Assembly: GCF_036669915.1 (NCBI RefSeq)
Contig: NC_089318.1
Span: forward strand, 21,411,755-21,475,754
DNA: 64,000 nt
Source of the DNA: Pocillopora verrucosa
Taxonomy: Eukaryota; Cnidaria; Anthozoa; Scleractinia; Pocilloporidae
Direction: 5' to 3'
The translations under genes were made by a program, and so were the position numbers. Each line of letters opens with the position of its first letter. Position 1 is the stretch's first letter. This document shows positions 25,981-38,562 of this stretch, in pieces. The notes under the pieces are model-generated. The model was not told the origin of the DNA. It did no database searches and saw only the letters and a program-made list of their open reading frames with translations.

Positions 25981-28900
25981 ATGTCCGCAATTTTCCATTT
26001 GCTCCTCCTGACATCTCTTGCAGCCAAATCTTTCTCAGGTTAGATTGTCTTTATTCCCTTTATAATATTCTAGTTTTTTTGGCAATAGTGGCTAAACCTG
26101 TTGAGTTATTAGCTTCAGAATTTTTTCCAAGAATACCAGACATTTTATAAATTGAGGCACAAGTCCTGGGGGTAAACTTGTTTCTTAGACAAAGGAGAAG
26201 TTAATGATTTTTTATATTATTATTATTTTCTTGCTGAAACTAACTACTAAACTAGTAGTTGAAATAAGGCCTGAAAAAAATCAGGCCCGCACGGGATTTA
26301 AACCCATGACCTCTGTGATACCGGTGCAGCGCTCTACCAACTGAGCTTACAAGCCAACTGGGAGCTGGTCATTATGTTGGATCCAAATAAACCTTCAGGC
26401 CTTATTTCAAATACTAGTTCAGTAGTGTTCATAACTGCGAAGATCGCTTATATTCATTTCTTCTTCCGCAGTGTACATATATGATTTCCATATATTTACA
26501 GTCATTAGAAACTAAAGTATTTCAACAACCTTATCGAGAATTTCTATCCCTTTTTTTGCTGAACTGGTGCGGGCAGCTGAAGTGGCGGAAATGAAACTAA
26601 AGCTTTTTTCTAATATGGCTGAAAAAAAAAGACAAGGTTACCCCCGATTTTTTACATCCTCGCCGATAATTCAAAACCTACGATATTTCAGAATAACTCT
26701 TCTCCCTTTCAGTTAATTTACAGTCGCTTTCTCAAGCTCTCAACATTAAGAAACTAAACAAAACCGGTTTTAGCCACATGCACTCCTTGTAGCAATTATC
26801 ATGGTTCCAACTAAGTGCTTTCAAGCCGTATTTTCCGAGGGAAACAAGTGACAAATCTGCTACTAAGTCAAAACAAACTAAAAGCCCTTTTTTCATAATC
26901 GAAGTGTCTGAAATTGCTGTAAGTCAAATAAGAAAGGTTCTGTCGATTTGTTGTATTTATCTGAGTTTTTCGTAGTATATTGGTAAAACCTTTCAAAGTT
27001 TTCAAAGAGTTTCCTGGTAAAAACAAACAATGGCGACTTGGCCAATTTATTAACTTGAAGTTGTAATAATTATGAGCTTTAAGTTTTTTTTTTGTTGTTT
27101 TGTTACCTTTTTTTTTAAAATAGAGATGATTCCAGATATTTCATCATCGCCTTTGAAGAAGAATTTGTCTCCAACTTCATTCAAACTTAGAGTTCCAGTT
27201 TTCACAAAATTATACATACAAATATCTATTGGGGCTGTGGAAATACATTTATATTAGGAAGTAAAATGTTTCAAAAGAACTTTTGGCCCAATTTTAAATC
27301 GACCTTTGAGAATTCACACAATTAGATAACCCGAATTTTTCTCAGGCTTCTTTTTAACAATTTCTTTCATCACATGCAGCTCACCTGAGCGGATCATATC
27401 TTCACTTTTACATTATAACATGGGTTGTGGTTGTCATCGTGTTAAATAACAATTTCAAAAGAGAATTGTAATCGTTTGCCTCACGATGTGGTCGATTCGG
27501 ATGTGGAGTTTTATTTATTTGAGAATCAGAAAACGATCGCGTCGGAGATTGCTGCCTCTTCTGTCTCCGTTCTCGGAGACAGAAAAGGACATAGCGTTAC
27601 AATTGAACACATTTATCAGATGTCAAATGCTGCAAGAAGCCTTACTCCACCAGGGAGAGACATGCAGAGAGTTCTTGTCTCAGTTTAAGTATTGCAATAG
27701 CAATTTGGTTAACATCCATTTTATTCTCCTCGATCCAGGAATAAAAAGTGCTGACCAAGATTGGGGCCCTTCTGACCGAGCAGCTGAACAAAGCTATTTT
27801 CTTGAAGAGGAGTTCCATTATCTGGACGTTACTCAGATCAGAAAGTTGGCGATATTCGACATGTTTCATTGCGCCCTGGCGTGCCTCCGAAATAATTTGT
27901 GCCTCTCTTTAAACATGGCCACCTCTCATGGAACAGACGGAAAACTTTGGTGCGAATTACTGTCTTCTGATAAAAACAGAAACGCTGGGAACTACCACAA
28001 AAACACGAGTTCGCATCATTTTTTCATTCTGCGGGTAAGAACACTTTAACCATTGTGTTATAATTCTAACGCAAGGCATTTACAAGTGAATACATCCAAA
28101 AGTACTCGCTCTCGACGAGGTATGCTTATTCACAGCTATTGAAAGTACTGTTCAAGCATTCACTGGGTGGTCTCAACAGTCATTTCCTCTCTTTCAGTCT
28201 CCTTGTTCTTCATCGCCGTGTCAAAACGGAGGAACCTGCATCCCGAATTTCAGCTCCAACACTATTAACTGTCTTTGTAAAGAAAGTTTCGTTGGAGAAT
28301 TTTGCGAAAAAGGTAATTCACGAATATGTTTGAAATATCCCACTCTCCCTCTTCCTTACTTTTTTAACAATAGAATACATGCGGCTCTAACATCACACTG
28401 TATCTTTCAGCTGTAAAATCATGCAAGGAAATATATGATGCAAACAAGTAAGAGGCTTTCACTACTTGCTCTTTTAAACAGGTCGTTTCTAAAATCTTAT
28501 CTTCTGTGACACTGGAGACGCAGAGGTGGCCAGCTGGTGAAAACCACGTTGGATCTTAAGAACGGAGTTTGGCAACATATCAGTCAGGAAGTTTAATAAG
28601 TACAAATGATAAAGATTGGCATCATAAGAGAGTCAATTACTTATGTATCTACTCCTCTTGTATATTAACAGATCAAACGTGAGTAAACTGGTTACTCTTC
28701 ATCTGGGCTCACAGCCAACGACAGTTCTTTGCCACATGGGAGATTTTGGATGCGGAGATGGAGGATGGACGCCAGTTATGAAGATTAACGGCAACAAGGT
28801 ACCATGTGGAATCGATCTTCTATCGATTAAATGTCATGATCTTTCACTGGGAGGTATTCATCGACAACGTGAACGATTGGGTCGTATGATTTTTGGGGGA

Positions 28901-29760
28901 TGAGTTGTCACTAACGGAGTATAAAGGGGAGGACCAAATAAATTTGACTGCCAATGAAAGGGGATTACTATAGCACAAAAGAGCCCAAGAGATAAATAAT
29001 GACCGTTACCTAAATTGGCTCCAATTGACTGCGCATGAATATTGATGACGAAATAATGCCACACGTCATTTCACCAAGTCATACATATTTCATGATCATT
29101 AGCTTCCCCTCATTGCCAAGTAAATCCTAGCGAAGACAAACAGCTAAATTTATGATCGTCACAATCTGTCTTAAGGATAATACGAGGAAAAAACAAAAAA
29201 CCAGTAAAAACTTTTTATCATATTATAAACTATTCTCCCAGAGTACCTTTCACTACGATTCTGGTTACTGGAGTAATAAAATTGAATACAACATTGCTGG
29301 AGGGGAGACTGGATTCGATTCACAAGAGACCAAGTTGCCTACTTTCTGGGACACATCCTTCTCAAAGATCTGTCTCAGCATGAAGATCGGCGGACAGATC
29401 AGGTTCATTGTAATTAACATGACGGCTAACTCTCTTTACTCACTGATCGCTGACGGGAAAAAGCGAAGCACCTCATTGGGTCGTGACACGTGGAAGAAGC
29501 TTATTGGCTCAGAGGCCTCGTTGCAGGTTTACTGTAACACGGAAGGGTTCAATATGATCTGTAGTGGGTCTGATAACTCCAAAGCAAGAATCGGCATCAC
29601 TTCTAACAACCAGGATGACTGCTTCTCTTGCGACTCCAGGATTGGATTTGGTACAGGAGGACAATATGATCGCTATAACACCTGTGGAAACGAGGCTACT
29701 CGTGAACCGGATAATGGAGATAAACACATTAAAGCCATGGGTTACATTTTGGTTTACTGA
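25981..29760 (+). CDS. Secreted PAN-EGF-fibrinogen-like protein, copy F (intact, chimeric)
   Basis: Exons are 25,981-26,038; 27,739-28,034; 28,198-28,312; 28,411-28,447; 28,672-28,798; 29,242-29,760; 383 aa. The signal peptide is [17 protein letters not shown]. The 5' half matches copies B and G: tRNA-like element in intron 1, ADQDW and LEEEFHYLD in [11 protein letters not shown], and the EGF exon with FSSNT and serine-to-valine type residues (ESFVGEFC). The 3' half matches copies D and [34 protein letters not shown] and terminal [11 protein letters not shown]. It therefore looks like a recombinant with a switch between exons 3 and 6. Poly(A) signal AATAAA at 29,827-29,832. Predicted secreted; ligand unknown. 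Confidence 0.85.
26243..26426. mobile_element. Inverted-repeat element with tRNA-like core (gene F intron 1)
   Basis: Orthologous in position and sequence to the element at 4,880. The tRNA-like part is at 26,284-26,355 on the - strand, with GCTC/GAGC D-arm and GGGTTTAAATCCC T-arm preserved. Confidence 0.75.
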
Positions 29761-30728
29761 AACCAAAGGAAAAGCACTGAAAGTTCATTAAGTTGTTAAG
29801 ATTACATTCAGAACGATTCAGTAATCAATAAAAAGGTTTATTCAAAAATCTTAAAAGATGAGTTTTTTTTGTTCTACACATCAGTGACTCTTCAATTTAC
29901 TCGAGCCTTTTTTCGGTTGTCTCGTAAGGCTGGAACGTCTTCCGCACATTTTTTGAAGGAAGAGCACTTGTCAGCGAAGATTCAAATCGTTCTCCGATAC
30001 ATTTGAAAATAAAACTTGACAACGGCACCGATTTCGAGGAAAAACTCGATAATGTAGATGTCTATCATGAATCTTCACCATTTGTATGTCTTGTAAAGAT
30101 ATCTGCATGACACGACTTCCGTCCCTATTGAATTTTCCAACAGCATATGCCACACGACATACTGCACAACAGCATATAGGTGACGCGTACTCAATCGACC
30201 TCATCACCTAAAGAAGACTAACAGTATGCAGTCGAACGTCGCCATCCACATCCGAAGTGACCATATCGTGATACAAACCATAATATTATAGTGTCTTATG
30301 ATGAAAAGATTATTTACTACGATGACAAAACCCAATCTTTTTTACCATAAAGAACTTGTAGTTATGCTTTATGAGGAGATTCTGATAAAATTACGGGTTA
30401 GTTGTCAGCAGAAAGGACGCAATTATACACCATTTTTCATCTCCGGTTATCTCTTGATATCCTCATTAAAACTTCCTTGAATGGCCTTTTGCAACTGACA
30501 TCATGAAATAAAAAAGTGACAAATTTCCTAAAAGTTTCAAACGAGAGAAAGGTGTCGCGGTTCTAAATTATCTTAAATGGCCAGTTTAAACGATAATTAC
30601 CCGAGACATAAATCAAAGTTTAAGAAGCCTTAAGAGTTGCCAATATTGAGATCACTATACCTTGTGAAAAAAAGTCAATTGTTTCTTTCATTTTGACTTA
30701 AAAGCTAGAACTCTGAAAGAAAAGTAGA

Positions 30729-30941
30729 ATGTCTAAAATGGCTGCAGATACGGAACAACAGCTGAAGAAACACACAAAGGAGTCTCCCATGTTGTTTTCA
30801 AGCCGACGTCGAAAGACAGGTGCCCCTGAAAATTTGGACAACACTAAAAAAAGTGTTTTTCTAATTTCTTTTAATATAACGCATATTTGCTTCTTTGCAG
30901 AAGCGCCTGTTTTGGAACATAAGTTCACCTTTTCATCCTAG
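30729..30941 (+). other. Exon-like block of unknown origin in array spacer
   Basis: An open stretch begins MSKMAADTEQQLKKHTKE and is hydrophilic for about 42 codons up to KKS. It is followed by a pyrimidine-rich acceptor-like TTCTTTGCAG near 30,899 and ends at a stop at 30,941. A homologous block near 17,348 has in-frame stops, and only its right part survives near 23,880. It looks like a captured or decaying 5' exon of an unrelated gene. I do not recognise the protein. Confidence 0.25.
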
Positions 30942-32678
30942 ACTTTCAAACAAAGTCTTTTAATAATAGATGAATATTAATATCTCACTGCGCCTAAAAG
31001 TGGAACGTTCGTGGTTTTCGACGACTAAGAATGCGTATATTCATGCTTGAAAGACACTTTCTGATGGTCTGTAAACTGGGAAGTGTGTGTGAGTAACTGT
31101 CTTCCCATAAATATAGATTTCCTGAGGAATTTCGAGAAATAAGAGCTCGCAGTACGTTTCTATTCAGGAGGGGCTTGTTAGGTTAGCAAGTTACTAATAG
31201 AGCGCACTGTCAAAATTCCATCTGTTTTGACCTTCTGTGATGCTTTTACGTGTAAATTATTAATATTTAATAACATGATTTCTACTGGAATTTGGTGTAC
31301 ATAAGCACTTGTAAATTTTTTTAAAGACCTCAAATTGCACTCGCCCTACAGGCTGATGCAATTATGTTATCTTTAAAAAATTTTACTTGTGCTAACCAAC
31401 ACCATATTGCACTCGAAACTTTCATAAAACTTTCTTATCGGGCCTTATTATGAAGAAAAGTTTTCCCCATGATAAATTTAAAAGTTCTGCGGTAAAGTAA
31501 AATTAATATTCCCTTTCCGTGCCACAACGGTGGTAGCTGAACAGATACCACTTTTGAATGTGCCTTTAAAAAAAGGCTTGATATGTGAATATTGCGAGAC
31601 AGGGAGACTCAAATCGTCCGCTGGTACATTAGAAAATAAAACTTGTCAACGGCACCGATGTCAAGGAAAATCTCAGTGAAATTAATTTTTATCTTAACTT
31701 TTTTCACAATTTTTATAGAACGTGTATTTGTGAAATTTCGTCTTTGACAATTTTTCCCTAATCAAGACTTTTAAATGCAGCCTGCAGCACAAACGATTGA
31801 GGCTTCTGACGACCGTATAACGTGGTTGCAAAATTTTCGCCAATCTTCAAAGGACCCGACGTCCTGCCTCAGAGGTTTCCAAATTTTTGCAAAACAAACA
31901 ATCTTCTTTTTTAACCGCTAAGCTGTCATGTTATGCAAGATATCTCTGGATAAAATTTCTTTAGGAAAAAAATGCTTTGGTCCGCTTGTATCTGGCGTGC
32001 GATGGCAGGATTTTCTGCGTTCATCTGACCCTTTTTTCTTTTGAGGGAAACGCATCTGAGCTCCACTTTTACTCAAATGTCTGTGATTCGTACCCTGAGT
32101 ACGGTTATACTGACAGCAATTTGGAGAACACATAGCTTCAACGAGAAATTCTCTTCCCATCGCAAGTATCGAAGCCATCAAAAGTAACGCAAGCGTCAAC
32201 CACAACGCATAAAGGTCAGGAGGAAAAAAAGGATCCGTTCTTGTGTAGCAATTCGCGCGAGACTTTTTTCAATTTCTTCTAGAGCAAGATGGGTTTGCAA
32301 TTGACATATGGATCAATCAGTGGACTTTTGGTTAAGGGATTTTGGTTTGATGCGACCGCGGCCAAAATTTGGAAAACGCAAAGTTATTGCCAATATTTGA
32401 CTTGTGAAAAATTGGATAATATGTTAATTTGCTCTAATGCAATTCGTCTCTGAGACTCCAAAATCAAGGGCGATTTTATGTATATTTGTGTTCTCCCGGA
32501 TCACACGAGCAAGTTAATGAAGCAATCTTTCTTAAGTTTGCAAATTAAAGGTCGCACTTATCTTACTCTGCTTGCTGACAGATTTTTTATTTAAACAAAC
32601 AAAAAAACTCGAAATTAGGACAATATCGTTTGGAGACACTTACCAACTGTACCAAGCCATTGGATCAAGACACGAGCA

Positions 32679-32698
32679 GCCCACTATCATATAAATTA
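32679..32698 (+). promoter_or_regulatory. Putative TATA core promoter of copy G
   Basis: TATAAA at 32,690-32,695, about 133 bp before the ATG. The upstream box reads CCCACT in place of CCCAAT. Confidence 0.4.
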
Positions 32699-32822
32699 CC
32701 TCACGTATGACACACAGGAAAAATCCTTTATCACAAACAAAACTAAAAACTCACTTAACTTTACAGTGTCAGACTCACTCCTAGCAGATGACTGCGGATC
32801 ATTCGATCGCGCAGAAGCCATC

Positions 32823-35800
32823 ATGTCCGCAATTTTCCATTTGCTCTTCCTGACATCTCTTGCAGCCAAATCGTACTCAGGTTAGATTGTCTTTATTCCC
32901 TATATAATATTCTAGTTTTTTTAGTAATAGTGGCTAAACCTGCTGAGTTATTAGCTTCAGAATTTTTCCAAGAATACCAGACGTTTTTCAAGTCCTAGAG
33001 GTAAACTTGTTTATTAGACAAAGAAGTTAATGATTTTTTACATTATTATTATTTTTTTGCTGAAACTAACTACTAAACTAGTAGTTGAAATAAGGCCTGA
33101 AAAAAAATCAGGCCCGCACGGGATTTAAACCCATGAACTCTGTGATACCGGTGCAACGCTCTACCAACTGAGCTAACATGCCAACTGGGAGCTGGTCATT
33201 ATGTTGAATCCAAATAAACTTTCAGGCCTTATTTCAAATACCAGATCAGTAGTGTTCATAACTGCGAAGATCACTTATATTCGTTTCTTCTACCGCAGTG
33301 CACATGATGCACATGATTTCCATATATTTACAGTCATTAGAAACTAAAGTATTTCAACAACCTTATCGAGAATTTCTATCCTTTTTTTTGCTGAGCTGGT
33401 GCGGGCAGCTGAAGTGGCGAAATGAAATTAAAGCTTTTTTCTAATATGGCTGAAAAAATAAAAGTTTACCCCCGATTTTTTAAATCCTCGCCGATAATTT
33501 AAAACCTACCATATTTCAAGATAACTCTTCTCCCTTTCAGCTAATTTACAGTCGCTTTCTCAAGCTCTCAACATTTAGAAACTACACAAAGCCGGTTTTA
33601 GCCACATGCACTCCTTGTAGCAATTATCATGGTTCCAACTAAGTGCTTTCAAGCCGTATTTTCCGATGGAAACAAGTGACAAATCTGCTACTAAGTCAAA
33701 ACAAACTAAAAGCCCTTTATATTCGAAGTGTCTGAAATTGCTGTAAGTCAAATAAGAAAGGTTCTGTCGATTTGTTGTATTTATCTGAGTTTTTCGTAGT
33801 ATATTGATAAAACCTTTCAAAGTTTTCAAAGAGTTTCCTGGTAAAAACAAACAATAGCGACTTGGCCAATTTATTAACTTCAAGTTGTAATAATTATGAG
33901 TTTAAGTTTTTTTGTTGTTGTTTTGTTACCTTTTTTAAAAAAAGAGATGATTTGAGATATTTCATCATCGCCTTTGTAGAAGAATTTGTCTCTAACTTAA
34001 TTCAAACTTAGAGTTCCAGTTTTCACAAAATTATACATACAAATATCTATTGGGGCTGTGGAAATACATTTATATTAGGAAGTAAAATGTGTTAGAAGAA
34101 CTTTTGGCCCAATTTCAAATCGAGCTGTGAGAATCGACACAATTATATAAAACATGTCAACTTTTGAAAGGCGTGGAAACCCGAATTTTTCTCAGGCTTC
34201 TTTTTGGCAATTTCTTTCATCACATGGAGCTCACCTGAGCGGATCATATCTTCACTTTTATATTATAACATGGGTTGTGGTTGTCATCGTGTTAAATAAC
34301 AATTTCAAAAGAGAATTGTAATCGTTTGCCTCACGATGTGGTCGATTCGAATGTGGAGTTTTATGTATTTGAGAATCAAAAAACGATTGCATTGGAGATT
34401 GCTGCCGGAGATTGCTGCCGGAGATTGCTGCCTTTTCTGACTCCGTTCTCGGAGACAGAAAAGGGCATAGCGTTACGATTAAACACATTTATCATATGTC
34501 AAATGCTGCAAAAAGCCTTACTCCACCAGGGAGAGACATGCAGAGAGTTCTTGTCTCAGTTTAAGTATTGCAATAGCAATTTGGTTAACATCCATTTTAT
34601 TCTCCTCGATCCAGGAATAAAATGTGCTGACCAAGATCGGGGCACCTCTGACCGAGCAGCTGAACAAAGCCTTTTTCTTGAAGAGGAGTTCCATTATTTG
34701 GACGTTACTCAGATCAGAAAGTTGGCGATATTCGACATGTTTCATTGCGCCCTGGCGTGCCTCCGAAATAATTTGTGCCTCTCTTTAAACATGGCCACCT
34801 CTCATGGAACAGACGGAAAACTTTGGTGCGAATTACTGTCTTCTGATAAAAACAGAAACGCTGGGAAATACCACAAAAACACGAGTTCGCATCATTTTTT
34901 CATTGTGCGGGTAAGAAAACTTTAACCATTGTGTTATAATTCTAACGCAAGGCATTAACAAGTGAATACATCCAAAAGTACTCGCCCTCGACTAGGTATG
35001 CTTATTCACAGCTATCGAAAGTACTGTTCAAGCATTCACTGGGTGGTCTCAACAGTCATTTCCTCTCTTTCAGTCTCCTTGTTCTTCATCGCCGTGTCAA
35101 AACGGAGGAACCTGCATCCCGAATTTCAGCTCCAACACTATTGACTGTCTTTGTAAAGAAAGTTTCTTTGGAGAATTTTGCGAAAAAGGTAATTCACGAA
35201 TATGTTTGAAATATCCCACTGTCTCCCTCTTCCGTACTTTTTTAACAATAGAATACATGCGGCTCTAACATCACACTGTATCTTTCAGCTGTAAAATCAT
35301 GCAAGGAAATATGTGAGGCAAACAAGTAAGAGGCTTTCACTGCTTGCTCTTTTTAACAGATCTTTTCTAAAATCTTATCTTCTGTGACACTGGAGATGCA
35401 GAGGTGGCCAGTTTGCTACAGCCACGTTGGATCTTAAAAACAGAGTTCGGCGACACATCAGTCAGGAAGTTTAATAAGTACAAATGATAAAGCTTGGCAT
35501 CATAAGAGAGTCAAATACTTATGTATCTACTCCACTTGTATATTAACAGATCAAACGTGAGTAAATTGGTTTCTCTTCATCTGAGCTCACAGCCAACTAC
35601 AGTTCTGTCACATGGGAGATTTTGGATGCGGAGATGGAGGATGGACGCCAGTCATGAAAATTAACGGCAACAAGGTACCATGCAGAATCGATTTTTTATC
35701 GATTGCGTGCCATTATCGACCACTTGAGACATATTTTTCCACATGTGCTGACTGACTTATTAACAACGAGGGCGACTTCCGCTCTCTTTTAATGTCTCCG

Positions 35801-36474
35801 GCTGACATCTCTTTGACTAAGTGGACAGATACTATATCTCAAATGGGTTGGGAGGGAGGAATCGTCTCAAATTGTCTAAAAACGAGCAGAATAACACGGT
35901 GGATAGTTAGAAAACCAGTAATTAATTTATATCATATTATAAATTATTCTCCCAGAGAACCTTTCACTATGATTCTGGTTACTGGAGTAATAAAACGGAA
36001 TACAACACTGCTGGAGGGGAGACTGGATTCGACTCACAAGAGACCAAGTTGCCTACTTACTGGGACACATCCTTCTCCAAGATCTGTCTCGGTATGAAGA
36101 TCGGTGAACAGATCAGATTCATTGTAATCAATATGAAGGCCAGCTCTCTTTACTCACTGATCGCTGACGGAAAATACCGAAACACCTCGTTGGGTCGTGA
36201 CTCGTGGAAGACACTCATTGGCTCAGAGGCCTCCCTGCAGTCTCACTGTAACAAGGAAGGGTTTAACGTTCTGTGTGGCAAGTCTCAATTCTCCAAAGCG
36301 AGAATCGGCATCGCTACTAACAACCAGGATAATTGCCTCTCTTGCAACTCCAGAATTGGGTTTGGTGCAGGAGGGAAATCTGATGACAGTAACACATGTG
36401 GAAACGAGGCTTTTGGTTTCACGGATAATGGAGATAAACACATTAAAGCCAGGGGTTACATTTTGGTTTACTGA
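32823..36474 (+). pseudogene. PAN-EGF-fibrinogen-like gene with 2-nt deletion in exon 5 (copy G)
   Basis: Exons by homology are 32,823-32,880; 34,615-34,910; 35,074-35,188; 35,289-35,325; 35,550-35,674; 35,956-36,474. Exon 5 is 125 nt instead of 127: GTTCTTTGTCAC is GTTCTGTCAC near 35,604, which shifts the frame before GGWTPV and meets a stop within the exon. Other changes point the same way: DQDW has become DQDR at the start of PAN, and the linker Tyr is a Cys (KEICEAN). Exon 6 remains open with AATAAA at 36,536. It belongs to the B subfamily and carries the tRNA-like element. A sequencing error is possible; otherwise this is a recent pseudogene. Confidence 0.7.
33069..33253. mobile_element. 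Inverted-repeat element with tRNA-like core (gene G intron 1)
   Basis: Third positional copy of the element. The tRNA-like part is at 33,111-33,182 on the - strand. Its right arm has drifted (CCAGATCAGT for CTAGTTCAGT), so this copy is the most decayed. Confidence 0.7.
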
Positions 36475-37260
36475 AACCAAAGAAAAACACGGAAAATTTA
36501 TTGAAATGTTAAGATTAGATTCAGAACGATTCAGTAATAAATAAAAACGTTTATTCAAAAATCGTAAAAGATAAGGTTATTTTTTTGTTCACATCAATGA
36601 CTCTTCAATTCACTCGAGCATTTTTTCGGTTGTCTCGTTAGACAGGAACGTCTTTCGCACATTTTTTGAAGGAAGAGCACTTTTCAACTTGACAACGGCA
36701 CCGATTTCGAGGAAAAACTCGATAATATTGAAGTCTATCGTGAATTTTGACCGTCCGTGTGTCTTGTAAAAATATCTGCATGACACGACTTCCTTCCTTG
36801 TTGAATTTTCCAACAGCATATGCCACACAGCATAATGCACCTCATGGCCTGAAGCAGACAACGTCGCCATCCACATTCGAAGTGACCACATCGTGAGACA
36901 AACGACACTAATATTCTCTTATGATGAAAATCTAACTTGAGCTCGAATTCAGACTCGATAATTCGGAATTCACCCAGAAAAAATCTGGGATACCGTAATC
37001 TACCATGGGACCTTACAGTTTTATTCCCTTTTAGATCCCGTTTTAAGTAAAAAAAAAAATTAAACTAGATTCAGTTTTTTCCAAGAATCAGAGGGAAAAT
37101 TGAGAGAAACTTAATTTTCAAATCGATTTTACGCTTTCAACAAAAGCTTTCCAATCCTGCGACAACAGTCTGCTTTGAGTTACAGATAGCTCTACCTTCT
37201 TCATTTCTTCTCCATTTTTAACAGTACAATTTATCTCTAACATCAGTTTCTACCTTTAAG

Positions 37261-38562
37261 CTGTAAAATCATGCAGGGAGGTTTATGATGCAAACAAGTA
37301 AGTGGCATTAACTCCTTGCTCGTTGAAACTCATTTAGTGCAATAATTTTATCATACGTAAAATTGAGGTGATGCAAATTAAAGAGAGATGCTTCACCGAA
37401 ACATTTTCATTTGCGTAATGATGAAGGTGATTTAAAAGGCTTCCTAACAAACTTTGAAAAATTATTTTTACAAGTATCTGTCACAATCTGACATTTGTCA
37501 ATTAGAGAGCGCGTAAGAAAAGAAAAAAAAAGCGCATGCACACTTTTGAAAAACAACGAAACTAGCTCGGCAACGACTGCCACCACAATGTTTTCTTCAA
37601 AAACGGTTAATGATCTTACGGAAATTATTATTCACTCTCATCAACGATTAATTCATGTACGAAGATTTATCCCTGTTCATTAAGTAAACGGCGAGGAAAG
37701 TAATTGTAAGTAAATTCGAGCTTTTTATTTCGAAGTTGTGAGAATTTGCTCGTTTGTTTACTGCAATGGCGTGTGTAAATCTGGTCTTTCCTCCACAAAA
37801 ACTCAATTCGGATGATACACTCCAACGAGACACATGGGGATTTAATACGGCCTTCTCTTATTGAATTCCTTAAGTTTCTGTTTGGCAGCTTACGGTACAA
37901 ATATCCAAATTGAACGGACTTGAAAATACTTAAAAATACTGCCCAGCCGGTAAAACGAGATCTATTTATGAAAAATGGCAACGAATGAAGGGATGTACTA
38001 GGCGACTCACGAAAGCGTTACCGTGGCCCGTGGGCAGAGATAGGAAAATACTGACCGGGTAAAGAACCAATCAGATTGCAGGATTCGTTACCATGCCCTC
38101 TGAAAAAAAAATAAACAATGATATGAATTCCTCTGATCAAAAGAGAAAAGGACCTCTGTTCTTTCTCCAGCTGCACTTAAACAGATCAAACGTGAGTAAA
38201 CTTGTCTTCATCCTTTGGGGCTCAGAGCCAACCTCTGTTCTTTGTCACATGGGGGATTTGAATGCGGACATGGAGGATGGAGGCCAGTCAAGGAGATTAA
38301 CAGTAACAAGGTACTTTGCGGAATCGATTTTCTATCGATTAAGTGTCATGATCTTCTACTAAAGGTTATTCATAACTGTAACAAGGAATTGTACAATGTT
38401 ATATGTGACGAGTCTCCTTACTCCAAAGCAAAAATCGGCATTACTACCAAACCCAATGAGGGTGAGGGGAATTCGATGACTCCAACACTCGTGGAAACGA
38501 GGCTTCTCGCTCCGGAACAGATAATGGAGATAAACATATCAGAGCAATTGGATGCATTTTAG
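37261..38562 (+). pseudogene. 3' fragment of PAN-EGF-FReD family (copy H)
   Basis: This is the sister of the fragment at 9,915-10,585. It has a linker exon (37,261-37,297), an exon-5-like block (38,185-38,310) with the same frameshift (GATTTGAATGCGGACATGG) and a partial exon 6 (about 38,374-38,562) with a further internal deletion after AKIGITT. About 700 bp of unrelated sequence (roughly 37,365-38,100) separates the linker exon from exon 5 and is absent from the sister copy. Both fragments share an upstream block ('gagctcgaattcagactcgata' region, 9,604 and 36,941). It does not encode a functional protein. Confidence 0.75.
37365..38100. other. Insertion of unknown type within copy H
   Basis: This sequence has no counterpart in the sister fragment at 9,960-10,110. 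It contains no long conserved open frame and I could not define clear terminal repeats. It may be a transposon remnant or a replaced intron. Confidence 0.35.

Noticed and set aside
27486-27738. Open frame running upstream from the PAN exon (and a parallel frame ending DMQRVLVSV)
   Set aside because: The frame is open in copy F but is interrupted by stops or indels not divisible by three in copies A, B, E, G and I. The acceptor ccag before the conserved GA start gives correct phase with the signal exon in all copies, so this is intron.
29509-29766. - strand open frame opposite exon 6 (also at 15,695, 22,518 and 36,223)
   Set aside because: Mirror frame of the conserved + strand fibrinogen-like exon; no independent splice signals or start.
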